From Streptomyces rochei (lineage in GTDB: Bacteria > Actinomycetota > Actinomycetes > Streptomycetales > Streptomycetaceae): a stretch of DNA of 35,196 nucleotides. Below, piece after piece: positions 8,034-15,681 of this stretch; position 1 is the stretch's first letter, and every line of letters starts with the position of its first letter. The notes beneath the pieces were generated by a model. It was given only the letters and a program-made list of their open reading frames with translations, was not told where the DNA came from and made no database searches. Made by a program: the position numbers and the translations under genes. The stretch is from NCBI GenBank assembly GCA_002155895.1, contig MUMD01000118.1, forward strand, positions 1 to 35,196. The letters are read 5' to 3'.

Positions 8034-8085
8034 GAACGCGCCCGTCCGCGGCGGGCACCCGCGCCCGGCCGCACCAAGGAGAAGC

Positions 8086-9231
8086 ATGAAGATCACCCGC
8101 GTCGAGACCTTCGCCGTGCCACCGCGCTGGCTGCTGTGCCGTGTCGAGACGGACGACGGCGTCGTCGGCTGGGGCGAGCCGATGGTCGAGGGCCGTGCGG
8201 CCACCGTCCGCACCGCCGTGCGAGAGCTGTCCGAACTCCTCGTCGGGCAGGACCCGCTGCGTATCGAGGACCACTGGCAGACCATGACCAAGGGGTCGTT
8301 CTACCGCGGCGGCCCCGTGCTCTCCAGCGCGGTCGCCGGACTCGACCAGGCCCTGTGGGACATCGCCGGCAAGGTGTACGGCGCTCCCGTGTACCAACTG
8401 CTGGGCGGCCCCGTGCGCGACCGGGTACGGGCCTACAGCTGGGTCGGCGGCGACGAGCCGGCCCAGATCGCCGAGGCCGTCCGGGAACAGGTGGAGGCCG
8501 GCTTCACCGCCGTGAAGATGAACGCGAGCGGCCGGATGAACCGGCTGGCGACCGTGCGCGACATCGACGAGGTCGTCTCCCGCGCCGCCGCCGCCCGCGA
8601 AGCCCTCGGCGACGACCGGGACTTCGCCGTCGACTTCCACGGCAGGTTCACCGTCGCCAACGCCGCCAAGCTGCTGCCGCACCTCGCCCCGTACAACCCG
8701 CTGTTCGTCGAGGAACCCCTGCTCCCCGAGTACACCCACCGGTTGCGCGACCTGACCGCGTCCTCCCCCGTACCGCTGGCCCTCGGGGAGCGCCTCTACT
8801 CACGCACCGACGTCCTGCCCGCCCTCACCGCCGGAGTGGCCGTCCTCCAGCCCGACCTCTCGCACGCCGGCGGCGTCTCCGAGGTCCGCCGGATCGCCGC
8901 GCTCGCCGAGACCTTCGACGTACTGCTGGCCCCGCACTGCCCGCTGGGGCCCGTCTCGCTCGCCGCCAGCCTCCAGGTCGCCTTCACCACCCCGAACTTC
9001 CTCATCCAGGAACAGAGCGTCGGCATCCACTACAACGTGGGCGCCGGCCCGCTGGACTACCTGCTCGACACCACGCCGCTGCGCTTCCACGACGGACACC
9101 TGCTGCGCACCACCGCCCCCGGCCTCGGCATCGAGGTGGACGAGAAGGCGGTACGCGCCGCCGACGACACCGTCGAGGACTGGCACAACCCGCTGTGGCG
9201 GCACACCGACGGCTCCTTCGCCGAATGGTGA
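8086..9231 (+). CDS. dgoD: D-galactonate dehydratase
   Basis: A 381-residue enolase-superfamily dehydratase that converts D-galactonate to 2-keto-3-deoxygalactonate. Similarity to E. coli DgoD runs end to end: MKITRVETF, VGWGEP, FYRGGP, AYSWVGGD, ILQPDLSHAGG-like segment, LAPHCPLGP, EQSVGIHYN and the C-terminal NPLWRH...AEW. The metal ligands fall at Asp183, Glu209 and Glu235 and the acid/base residues at His185 (DFHGR) and His284 (APHCPLGP), the same positions as in the E. coli enzyme within one residue. AAGGAG lies just before the ATG. It follows the SDR gene by 52 bases and precedes the aldolase gene by 47, forming one operon. This is the gene that best identifies the pathway. Confidence 0.95.
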   Translation: MKITRVETFAVPPRWLLCRVETDDGVVGWGEPMVEGRAATVRTAVRELSELLVGQDPLRIEDHWQTMTKGSFYRGGPVLSSAVAGLDQALWDIAGKVYGAPVYQLLGGPVRDRVRAYSWVGGDEPAQIAEAVREQVEAGFTAVKMNASGRMNRLATVRDIDEVVSRAAAAREALGDDRDFAVDFHGRFTVANAAKLLPHLAPYNPLFVEEPLLPEYTHRLRDLTASSPVPLALGERLYSRTDVLPALTAGVAVLQPDLSHAGGVSEVRRIAALAETFDVLLAPHCPLGPVSLAASLQVAFTTPNFLIQEQSVGIHYNVGAGPLDYLLDTTPLRFHDGHLLRTTAPGLGIEVDEKAVRAADDTVEDWHNPLWRHTDGSFAEW

Positions 9232-9278
9232 TCCCGCCCGCAGACCCCCGCTCGACCCCGACCCTTCCGGACGTGACC

Positions 9279-9947
9279 ATGAACGCCCCGCAGTCCCGCG
9301 CCACCGACAGCTTCTCCGCCGTGCTGCGCCGCACCCGGCTGGCCGCCATCGTGCGCGGACCGGACGCCGGCGCAGCGCTGCGCACCGTCCTGACCCTGCT
9401 CGACGAGGGCGTGTCCCTCGTCGAGGTCTCGCTCAACACCGCCGACGCCCTCGGCGTCATCCGCCGGGCCGTCGCCGAGGCCGGTCCCTCGGCCTTCGTC
9501 GGCGCGGGCACCGTGCTGACCGAGGACGACGTCGCCCGCGCCCGGGAGGCCGGCGCGAGCTGGATCGTGACCCCCGCCCTCACGGAGTCCCTGGCCGCCT
9601 CGGTCCGCGTCGGACTGCCGGTGCTGGCCGGGGCGCTCACCCCGACCGAGGCCGTCGCCGCCCGGCGTGCCGGAGCCGACGCCGTCAAGCTGTTCCCCGC
9701 CTCGGCCGGCGGCCCCGCCTACCTCAAGGCTCTCCGCGATCCCTTCCCGGACCTGCCGTTCGTGCCGGTCGGCGGGGTGGACCTGACCGGTGCCGAGCAG
9801 TACCTCGCGTACGGCGCCGTCGCGGTCGGCGTCGGCTCCCCGCTGGTGGGCGACGCCGCGCGCGGCGGTGACCTGGCGGCCCTGCGCGAACGCGCTCGCC
9901 GCTTCGTCGCCCTCTGCGCCGGCGACACCCCGCGGGGGCGGGCATGA
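9279..9947 (+). CDS. 2-dehydro-3-deoxy-6-phosphogalactonate/gluconate aldolase
   Basis: A 222-residue class I aldolase of the KDPG/KDPGal family, cleaving the 6-phospho keto-deoxy sugar acid to pyruvate and glyceraldehyde 3-phosphate. Visible features: IVRG near the start, Glu49 in LVEVSLNT, GAGTVL for phosphate binding, Schiff-base Lys137 in DAVKLFPAS, and the second phosphate loop VPVGGVD. Sequence alone does not separate the gluconate and galactonate stereoisomers; the dgoD neighbour favours galactonate. Start is uncertain: ATG 9279 gives the usual family length, but GTG 9273 or an ATG at 9225 overlapping the dgoD stop are possible and none has a strong ribosome site. The end overlaps the kinase start by 4 bases (ATGA). 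Confidence 0.9.
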   Translation: MNAPQSRATDSFSAVLRRTRLAAIVRGPDAGAALRTVLTLLDEGVSLVEVSLNTADALGVIRRAVAEAGPSAFVGAGTVLTEDDVARAREAGASWIVTPALTESLAASVRVGLPVLAGALTPTEAVAARRAGADAVKLFPASAGGPAYLKALRDPFPDLPFVPVGGVDLTGAEQYLAYGAVAVGVGSPLVGDAARGGDLAALRERARRFVALCAGDTPRGRA

Positions 9948-10933
9948 GCACCGGCCCGCACACGGGGCAGGCGGCCGCCGACGTCCTGACGTTCGGCGAG
10001 ACCATGCTCGCCGCGCAACTGCCCGGACCGCTCGCGGTCGGCGCCGAGGCTCGCACCACCATCGCCGGTGCCGAGTCCAACGTGGCCATCGGCCTGGCCC
10101 GGCTGGGCCACCGGGCCGTCTGGGCGGGCCTGGTCGGCGACGACGAACCCGGCCGGCTGATCCTGCGCACGCTGCGCGGCGAAGGCGTCGACACCTCCCA
10201 CGCCGGCGTCCGCCCCGAGGCGCCCACCGGCGGCATGCTCCGGGAGCGACGCGTCGCCGACCTGGTCCGCGTCCACTACTGGCGCCGCCACTCCGCCGCC
10301 TCCCTGCTCGCCCCGCCCGACCTCGCGCCCGCTCTGCGCGCCGGCGCCCGCGTCCTGCACCTGACCGGCATCACCTGCGCCCTCGGCACCGGCCCGCTGG
10401 AGGCGGTGCGCGAGGCGGCCGCACACGCGCACGCCCACGGCTGGACCGTCGTCCTGGACGTCAACCACCGGCACCGCCTGTGGACGGGCGAGGAGGCCGG
10501 CCGGGCACTTCTGCCACTGCTGGAGCACGTCACCGTCCTGATCGCCTCCGACGACGAACTCCCCGTCGTCACCGGGGCCTTCGCCGAGCGGCCGCGGGGG
10601 GAGGAAGCCGCCGTCGACGCGCTGCTGGCGGCCGGGGTGCGGGAAGTGGTCGTCAAACGCGGGGGAGAGGGAGCCGCCTTCCGCGACGGCGACGGTTCCC
10701 GGCACACGGTCCCGGCCCTGCGGGTGCCCGTACGGGACACCGTGGGAGCGGGCGACGCGTTCTGTGCCGGCTATCTCTCCGGACTGCTCGACGGACTGCC
10801 CCCGGAGCGGCGCCTCGACCGCGCCAACACCCTCGGCGCGTTCGCCGTCGCCTCGGATGGCGACTGGGAGGGCCTGCCCCGCCGAGACGAACTGGGCCTG
10901 CTCGCCGCCGCCCCGGGGACCACGATCCGCTGA
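9944..10933 (+). CDS. PfkB-family 2-keto-3-deoxy-sugar-acid kinase
   Basis: A 329-residue ribokinase/PfkB-fold kinase predicted to phosphorylate 2-keto-3-deoxygalactonate (or gluconate) at C6. N-terminal FGETMLAAQ and AGAESNVAIGLARLG are characteristic of KDG kinases; VLDVNHRHRLW matches the DxNxRxxLW segment of that group; DTVGAGDAFCAGY carries the anion hole and catalytic base Asp271. The ATG overlaps the aldolase TGA, implying translational coupling. E. coli uses an unrelated kinase (DgoK) at this step, so the operon has a non-homologous replacement. It is the last gene of the rightward arm and converges on the leftward operon. Confidence 0.91.
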   Translation: MSTGPHTGQAAADVLTFGETMLAAQLPGPLAVGAEARTTIAGAESNVAIGLARLGHRAVWAGLVGDDEPGRLILRTLRGEGVDTSHAGVRPEAPTGGMLRERRVADLVRVHYWRRHSAASLLAPPDLAPALRAGARVLHLTGITCALGTGPLEAVREAAAHAHAHGWTVVLDVNHRHRLWTGEEAGRALLPLLEHVTVLIASDDELPVVTGAFAERPRGEEAAVDALLAAGVREVVVKRGGEGAAFRDGDGSRHTVPALRVPVRDTVGAGDAFCAGYLSGLLDGLPPERRLDRANTLGAFAVASDGDWEGLPRRDELGLLAAAPGTTIR

Positions 10934-11205
10934 CCGGTCCGGGATTCACCGACTCCTCGGATCACTGATCCCTCCGATCACTCCCCCCGAGCCCCCTGAG
11001 TCCCTCGAACACCGAGGCCCCGACCACTGGAAGCGCCCCACCACCAGTTCCGACCGGAAGGAGAAGTCAGGGGCCGTGGTGTCGACCATCGGACGGGTGC
11101 AACAGGCATCCTTGGCGGCGAAGGAGCCGGTCGCCGCCCATCGCGACCAGCCCCAGGGAGAGCCAGAAGGTGCCGTAAGCGCCGACCGGGCGGCCCGGCG
11201 GGACG
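10934..11205. other. gap between the two convergent galactoside operons
   Basis: No gene is evident. A short repeat GGATCactGATCC (10959-10971) is the only hairpin near the kinase end and is too weak to call a terminator with confidence. On the minus strand 11070-11186 reads VGAYGTFWLSLGLVAMGGD in an open stretch ending at a stop. This faintly resembles the YGxFWLSL segment of acetate-uptake (SatP/AceTr) transporters and may be a tiny gene relic. Confidence 0.4.
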
Positions 11206-12474
11206 TCAGCCGCGCAGCAGGGCGTTGCACTCCCGCTGCAGGGCGACGTCCTGCCACATCGGGTGGTGAGGGGCCGCGTTGGAGCACACGACCGCGCCCC
11301 AGGCTCCCCGGCGTGCCGCCTCGGCCACGGCGCGCCGGCACCAGGCCGCGCCGACCGGCCCCTCCTCGAACGTGCCGTGCAGCGGGGTGTAGCCGATCCA
11401 GCCCTCGCCGAAGACGAGCGGGATCCTCCGCATCGCGGCCCAGTCCGCGGCCGCGGCGATCCAGTCGGTGAGCTTCTGCTCCATGGCCGGGCGGTGGGTG
11501 GCGTAGCGCTCGTACAGCCAGGCGTCCCACGCCCGCGCGTCGCACCAGTCGTGGACGTAGACCTCGCGCGGCCCCACGACGGTGGCCTCGGTGCGCCAGC
11601 GGTCCGCCTCGGGCGGTGCCCACTCCGCCGGCTCCGGAGCGTCCTCGCGCAGCAGCTCCCGTCGGGCACGCTCCCGCGGGAAGGGCCGGGAGGCGTCGCG
11701 CAGGGCGAAGGTGTCCAGCAGCTCGTCCAGGACGCCGTAGAGATAGGGGTGGAAGACGGCGACGTCCATGCCGTCCGGCAGGGCGTGCAGGGACCCCACG
11801 GGCACCTGGGCGTAGTTGACGGTGACCGGCCGGCCGGGGTGGCGTGCGCGGAAGCGGGCCAGACCGCGTTCCAGGCGCGGCGTCAGCGCGGCGACCGTGT
11901 CGTCGCCGGTGAGCCGGTCGGTCAGCCGGCCGGCCTGGACCTCGTTGTGGAGTTCGGTGAAGGCGACCCGGTCGTCCAGACCGTCGTGGGCCGCCAGGAA
12001 GTCGATCAGGTCGGCCAGGGCGTCGGCGAGTGCTTCGGCCCGGTCCTCGGGGTCGATGGCCATGATGGCGTCGAACCACGTCCGGTCACCGGAGAAGGAA
12101 GGGCTCTGCTGGTACTCCCAGCTGGAGAGGATGACGTACACGTCGTGGCGGCGGGCGGCCTCGAACAGCGCCAGCAGGTGGGCCCGCGGGTCGGGCAGGG
12201 TGGTGGTGGCGCGCACGTCGTACCAGCGCACGCCCTGGCCGTACCGGCCGCCCAGAGGGCCGAGGGTGAGCGGTCCGCGTGGGCTGCCCGGCCCGAACAG
12301 CAGCAGGGGCATGGCGCAGACACGGACGGTGTTGTAGCCGCGTGCGACGGTCTGGGCGAACGCCTCGTCGAGATCGGCGAAGGGTTCGCCGGGCCCGGTG
12401 CGCGTGTACCAGCTGAAGTCCCACAGGCAGATGGTGAGGGTGTCGGGCAGGTGGGCGGGGGGTGCTACGGGCAT
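11206..12474 (-). CDS. 'cellulase-like' clan GH-A glycoside hydrolase
   Basis: A 422-residue protein with a predicted TIM barrel. TELHNEVQ puts an acid/base Glu at 178 at the end of strand 4 and VFGEGWIGY a nucleophile Glu at 357 near strand 7. This is the arrangement of clan GH-A retaining hydrolases (GH5, GH35, GH53 and relatives). ICLWDFSWYTR at the start and HPYLYGVLD are typical of proteins annotated 'cellulase-like family'. No signal peptide or carbohydrate-binding module is present, so despite the name it should act in the cytoplasm on an imported oligosaccharide. It is the last gene of the beta-galactosidase/transporter operon, 59 bases after the permease stop. ATG 12474 has AAAGG about 12 bases upstream. 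Substrate unknown; a galactoside is suggested only by context. Confidence 0.8.
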   Translation of the reverse strand: MPVAPPAHLPDTLTICLWDFSWYTRTGPGEPFADLDEAFAQTVARGYNTVRVCAMPLLLFGPGSPRGPLTLGPLGGRYGQGVRWYDVRATTTLPDPRAHLLALFEAARRHDVYVILSSWEYQQSPSFSGDRTWFDAIMAIDPEDRAEALADALADLIDFLAAHDGLDDRVAFTELHNEVQAGRLTDRLTGDDTVAALTPRLERGLARFRARHPGRPVTVNYAQVPVGSLHALPDGMDVAVFHPYLYGVLDELLDTFALRDASRPFPRERARRELLREDAPEPAEWAPPEADRWRTEATVVGPREVYVHDWCDARAWDAWLYERYATHRPAMEQKLTDWIAAAADWAAMRRIPLVFGEGWIGYTPLHGTFEEGPVGAAWCRRAVAEAARRGAWGAVVCSNAAPHHPMWQDVALQRECNALLRG

Positions 12475-12533
12475 GCGGAAGGAAGCCTTTCGACGGGAAG
12501 GGCGTGGGCGTGGCCGGGGGGCGTCCGGGCCGG

Positions 12534-13400
12534 TCAGCTCTTGACGGCGCCCGCGGTGAGCCCTTCGAGCAATTGTTTGCGCAGGACGAAGAAGACGATC
12601 AGGCTCGGGACGGCGGCGAGGACGGCACCCGCCAGGACCAGGTCGTACTGGCGTCCGGTGGCGCCGAACAGGGCCTGGATGCCGAGCGGGAGGGTGTAGT
12701 CGCCGGGTTCGCTGACCACGACCAGCGGCCACAGCAGGCTGTTGTAGCTGTTGAGGAACGACCACACGCCCAGGGCACCGAGGGCCGGGCGCAGCAGGGG
12801 CAGCACGATACGGCGGAAGAGCCCGAACTCGGTGCAGCCGTCCACACGGGCGGCGTCCAGCAGGGCGTCGGGGACGGACTGCTCGGTGAACTGGCGCATC
12901 ATGAAGATGCCGAACGCGGGTGCCACCCAGGGCACGACCAGCGCGAAGTACGGGGTGGTCAGGTGCGCCTTGGCGACCATGATGAACAGGGGCACGACGA
13001 TGACCGCGAACGGGACGGCCAGCGAGCTGAACATGATGTCGAACAGCAGGTTCTTGCCGCGGAAGCGGTACTTGGCGAAGGCGAACCCGGCGAGCGCGCA
13101 CAGCACGACGGAAGCGAGGGTGGAGATGACGGCCACCACGGTGCTGATCAGCAGCCAGCTCCAGAAGGGGTTGCCGTCCAGCAGCCCGCGGTAGTTGTCC
13201 AGGGTGCCCGGGTCGGGCAGCAGCTCGGGCGGGTGGGCGAAGATCTCGCTCCGGTCCTTGAAGGAGGACGACAAGGCCCACAGCAGGGGCAGGGCGAACA
13301 CCAGCAGCAGGGCGGTCAGGAAGGCGTAGAGCAGCACGCGGCCGGCGCTGCGGCGGGCGCGGACCGGGGCTCGGGCACCCGTCGTCTCGAACGTCGTCAT
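12534..13400 (-). CDS. carbohydrate ABC transporter permease, MalG type
   Basis: A 288-residue inner-membrane permease with six predicted transmembrane helices, the first at about residues 22-42 (VLLYAFLTALLLVFALPLLW). The ATPase-docking EAA loop reads DAARVDGCTEFGLFRRIVLP and the C-terminal LLEGLTAGAVKS is the classic end of MalG-type sugar permeases. It pairs with the upstream MalF-type permease, overlapping its stop by 4 bases (ATGA). No ATP-binding gene is in the cluster; Streptomyces sugar importers commonly share the MsiK ATPase encoded elsewhere. Likely cargo is a galactose-containing oligosaccharide, inferred from the GH35 gene. Confidence 0.94.
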   Translation of the reverse strand: MTTFETTGARAPVRARRSAGRVLLYAFLTALLLVFALPLLWALSSSFKDRSEIFAHPPELLPDPGTLDNYRGLLDGNPFWSWLLISTVVAVISTLASVVLCALAGFAFAKYRFRGKNLLFDIMFSSLAVPFAVIVVPLFIMVAKAHLTTPYFALVVPWVAPAFGIFMMRQFTEQSVPDALLDAARVDGCTEFGLFRRIVLPLLRPALGALGVWSFLNSYNSLLWPLVVVSEPGDYTLPLGIQALFGATGRQYDLVLAGAVLAAVPSLIVFFVLRKQLLEGLTAGAVKS

Positions 13401-14356
13401 CGGTCGTCTCTCCCCACTCCCAGCAGCCGCATGGCGAGGCGGCCCAGGACGAACACGGCGACGAAGAGCAGCACGCCGGCCGCCGCGGCGTAGCCGAGCT
13501 GCTGGCGCTGGAATCCGGCGCGGAAGATGAACATGGCCACCGACAGGGTCGACTCGCCCGGGCCGCCCTGAGCGAGCAGGAACGGCTCGTCGAAGATCTG
13601 CGCGGTGCTGACCAGGACGGTCACCGCGACGAACGCGGTGACCGGGCGCAGACTGGGCAGGGTGACGTTGCGGAAGCGGCTGATCGGCCCGGCGCCGTCG
13701 AGGGCGGCCGCCTCGTACAGTTCCTTGGGGACGTTCTGCAGTCCGGCCAGGAAGAATATGGTCAGGTAGCCGGTCCAGCGCCACAGCACGAGGACGACGA
13801 CGGTGACGCGCGCCCAGCCGGGGGAGCCCAGCCAGTCGATGCCGCCGAAGCCGAAGAGCGCCTGCCCCACCGCGTTGAGGAGGCCGAACTCGGTGTCGAA
13901 GAACAGACCGAAGACCAGGGTGATGACGATGGGTGAGATCACCACGGGCATGAAGTAGGTCAGCCGGAACAGGTCGCGTCCGCGCAGGCCGCGGGCGTTG
14001 AGGGCTTGGGCGATGAGCAGCGAGGCGGGAAGGACGACGCACAGCGTGAAGACGATGTACAGGCCGGTGTTGGCGACGGCGGTCCAGAAGCTGTGATCAC
14101 CCGACAGGTCCCGGTAGTTGCGCAGTCCCACCCAGCGGGGCGTGCCGAGCCCGGCCCACTCCGTGCAGCTGAGATACAGCCCGATCAGGATCGGCACCAG
14201 CAGGAAGAGCCCGTACAGCACGTAGAACGGGGAGATGAACACATAGGGGGCCCAGCCGCGCTGGCGGCGCGACCACCAGGACCGTGACGGCGCGGGGGTG
14301 AGGGGGAGCCGCGCCGAGGCGGTGGCGGGTGCGCGGGTCGGAGGCGGAGCGGTCAT
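13397..14356 (-). CDS. carbohydrate ABC transporter permease, MalF type
   Basis: A 319-residue membrane protein of the CUT1 sugar-importer class. After a Pro/Ala-rich cytoplasmic tail (residues 1-32), helices begin at YVFISPFYVLYGLFLLVPIL. The periplasm-side loop contains LRNYRDLSGD, the EAA loop reads EAAALDGAGPISRFRNVTLP, and the segment FDEPFLLAQGGP is the usual late MalF-like motif. Both ends overlap neighbouring genes by 4 bases (ATGA), so binding protein, MalF and MalG are translationally coupled. It forms the channel with the product at 12534-13400. Confidence 0.94.
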   Translation of the reverse strand: MTAPPPTRAPATASARLPLTPAPSRSWWSRRQRGWAPYVFISPFYVLYGLFLLVPILIGLYLSCTEWAGLGTPRWVGLRNYRDLSGDHSFWTAVANTGLYIVFTLCVVLPASLLIAQALNARGLRGRDLFRLTYFMPVVISPIVITLVFGLFFDTEFGLLNAVGQALFGFGGIDWLGSPGWARVTVVVLVLWRWTGYLTIFFLAGLQNVPKELYEAAALDGAGPISRFRNVTLPSLRPVTAFVAVTVLVSTAQIFDEPFLLAQGGPGESTLSVAMFIFRAGFQRQQLGYAAAAGVLLFVAVFVLGRLAMRLLGVGRDDR

Positions 14357-15681
14357 CGTTTCACCTGCTGTCGGTAGGCCCGCAGGCCGGCCTGGAGTGC
14401 GGCGTCGGGCGAGGTGCGTCCCTTGAGCACGTCCAGGACCGGGCCGCCCAGCACGTCGGCGAGGATCTGCATCCCCGGGGCCTGGTAGAAGAGGGGGAGG
14501 TCGGCGGCGGCCTCGCCGTACACGTCGAAGACCGGCTGACCGCCGAGGTAGGCGTCCTCGGTGGCGACGAGTTCGGGGTCCTGGTACAGGTGCTTGAGCG
14601 TGGGCAGGAAGCCGCCCGACTTGTAGCGCAGTATCTGGCCTTCGCGGCTGAGGTAGACGCGTCGGAGCAGTTCCAGGGCGGCCTGGGAGTGGGGCTTGTC
14701 CTTCAGCACCGCGAAGGCGGTGCCGCCCAGGGTCGAGCCGATGTGCCCGCCGCCGGCGAAGCGGGGCAGGGTCCGCATCCGCCAACGGCCTTTCTGGTCC
14801 GGCACGTTGGCCTGGAGGCCGTAGGCGTTGTACCAGTTCGGCATGGCCGTGGCGGCGAGCCGTCCGGACTTCAGCGCGGCCGCGCAGGCGCTTCCGTAGG
14901 GGTCGGGCAGGGCCAGCAGCGCGCCCGAGCGCACCCCGCGGGCCATGAACCGGAGCACCTCGAGTGCCTCGGGCGAGTCGAGGACGAGGTGGCCGGCTTC
15001 GTCGAAGAACCCGCCGCCGCGCTGCAGCAGGAACTGCAGGAAGCCGTTGACGATGGACCCGTTGTCGCCGGTGGAGACCATGCCGACGCTGACCTCGTGG
15101 TCCTTGCTGAGGCGCTCGCCGTGTTCGAGGAACTCCTCCCAGGTGGCCACCTGCTCGGGGACCCGGTACTTCTCGAACAGGTCCTGCCGGTAGTACAGGA
15201 CGGTGATCGAGTTGTCGGAGTCCAGCCCGTAGGGAACGCCGTCGACGGTGTACGGGACCAGTTTGAGCAGGTCGTCGCCGAAGGGGCGGACGGTGTCGCC
15301 GAGGTCGACGAACAGGTTCCGCGCGATGGAGGAGCCCATGACCCGGGGGAACTGGTCGATGACCAGACCGGCCAGGTCGGGGGTGTTCCCGTCGGCGACC
15401 GCCTGGGCGATCATGCGGGTCATCACGTCGCCGGGTGCCGCACTGGTGACCTTCAGCCCGTAGTCGAACCTCGACCCGCGCATCAGGCCGGTGTCCCGGA
15501 TCGCGGTCCGGAACGTCTTGATGTACCCGGGGTCATGGGTCCACAGGCTGATGCGGACGCGCCCGGAGCGCACCGGCGCGGCCGAGGAGGCTCCGCACGC
15601 GGCGAGCGCCGGGACGGTCAGCAGACCCGCTCCCGCCCCGACGCCGGCGCGCAGCACGCTTCTGCGGCTGAGGTCAGACAC
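14353..15681 (-). CDS. sugar-binding lipoprotein of the ABC importer
   Basis: A 442-residue extracellular solute-binding protein, family 1 type. The N-terminus SRRSVLRAG followed by a hydrophobic stretch and the lipobox ALAAC (Cys29) marks a Tat-compatible lipoprotein signal. The mature part has the two-lobe pattern of CUT1 binding proteins: ISLWTHDPG, DLAGLVIDQFPRV, VPYGLDSDNSITVLYYR, and ATAMPNWYNAYG in the ligand cleft. The GTG start overlaps the end of the GH35 gene by 8 bases. It is predicted to capture a beta-galactoside outside the membrane and pass it to the two permeases; the ligand is inferred. Confidence 0.93.
   Translation of the reverse strand: MSDLSRRSVLRAGVGAGAGLLTVPALAACGASSAAPVRSGRVRISLWTHDPGYIKTFRTAIRDTGLMRGSRFDYGLKVTSAAPGDVMTRMIAQAVADGNTPDLAGLVIDQFPRVMGSSIARNLFVDLGDTVRPFGDDLLKLVPYTVDGVPYGLDSDNSITVLYYRQDLFEKYRVPEQVATWEEFLEHGERLSKDHEVSVGMVSTGDNGSIVNGFLQFLLQRGGGFFDEAGHLVLDSPEALEVLRFMARGVRSGALLALPDPYGSACAAALKSGRLAATAMPNWYNAYGLQANVPDQKGRWRMRTLPRFAGGGHIGSTLGGTAFAVLKDKPHSQAALELLRRVYLSREGQILRYKSGGFLPTLKHLYQDPELVATEDAYLGGQPVFDVYGEAAADLPLFYQAPGMQILADVLGGPVLDVLKGRTSPDAALQAGLRAYRQQVKR

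Noticed and set aside
10959-10971. GGATCactGATCC as the terminator of the galactonate operon
   Set aside because: Only five base pairs, too weak compared with the hairpins elsewhere in the window.
11263-12699. 478-codon plus-strand open frame
   Set aside because: Antisense shadow of the GH-A enzyme and permease genes.
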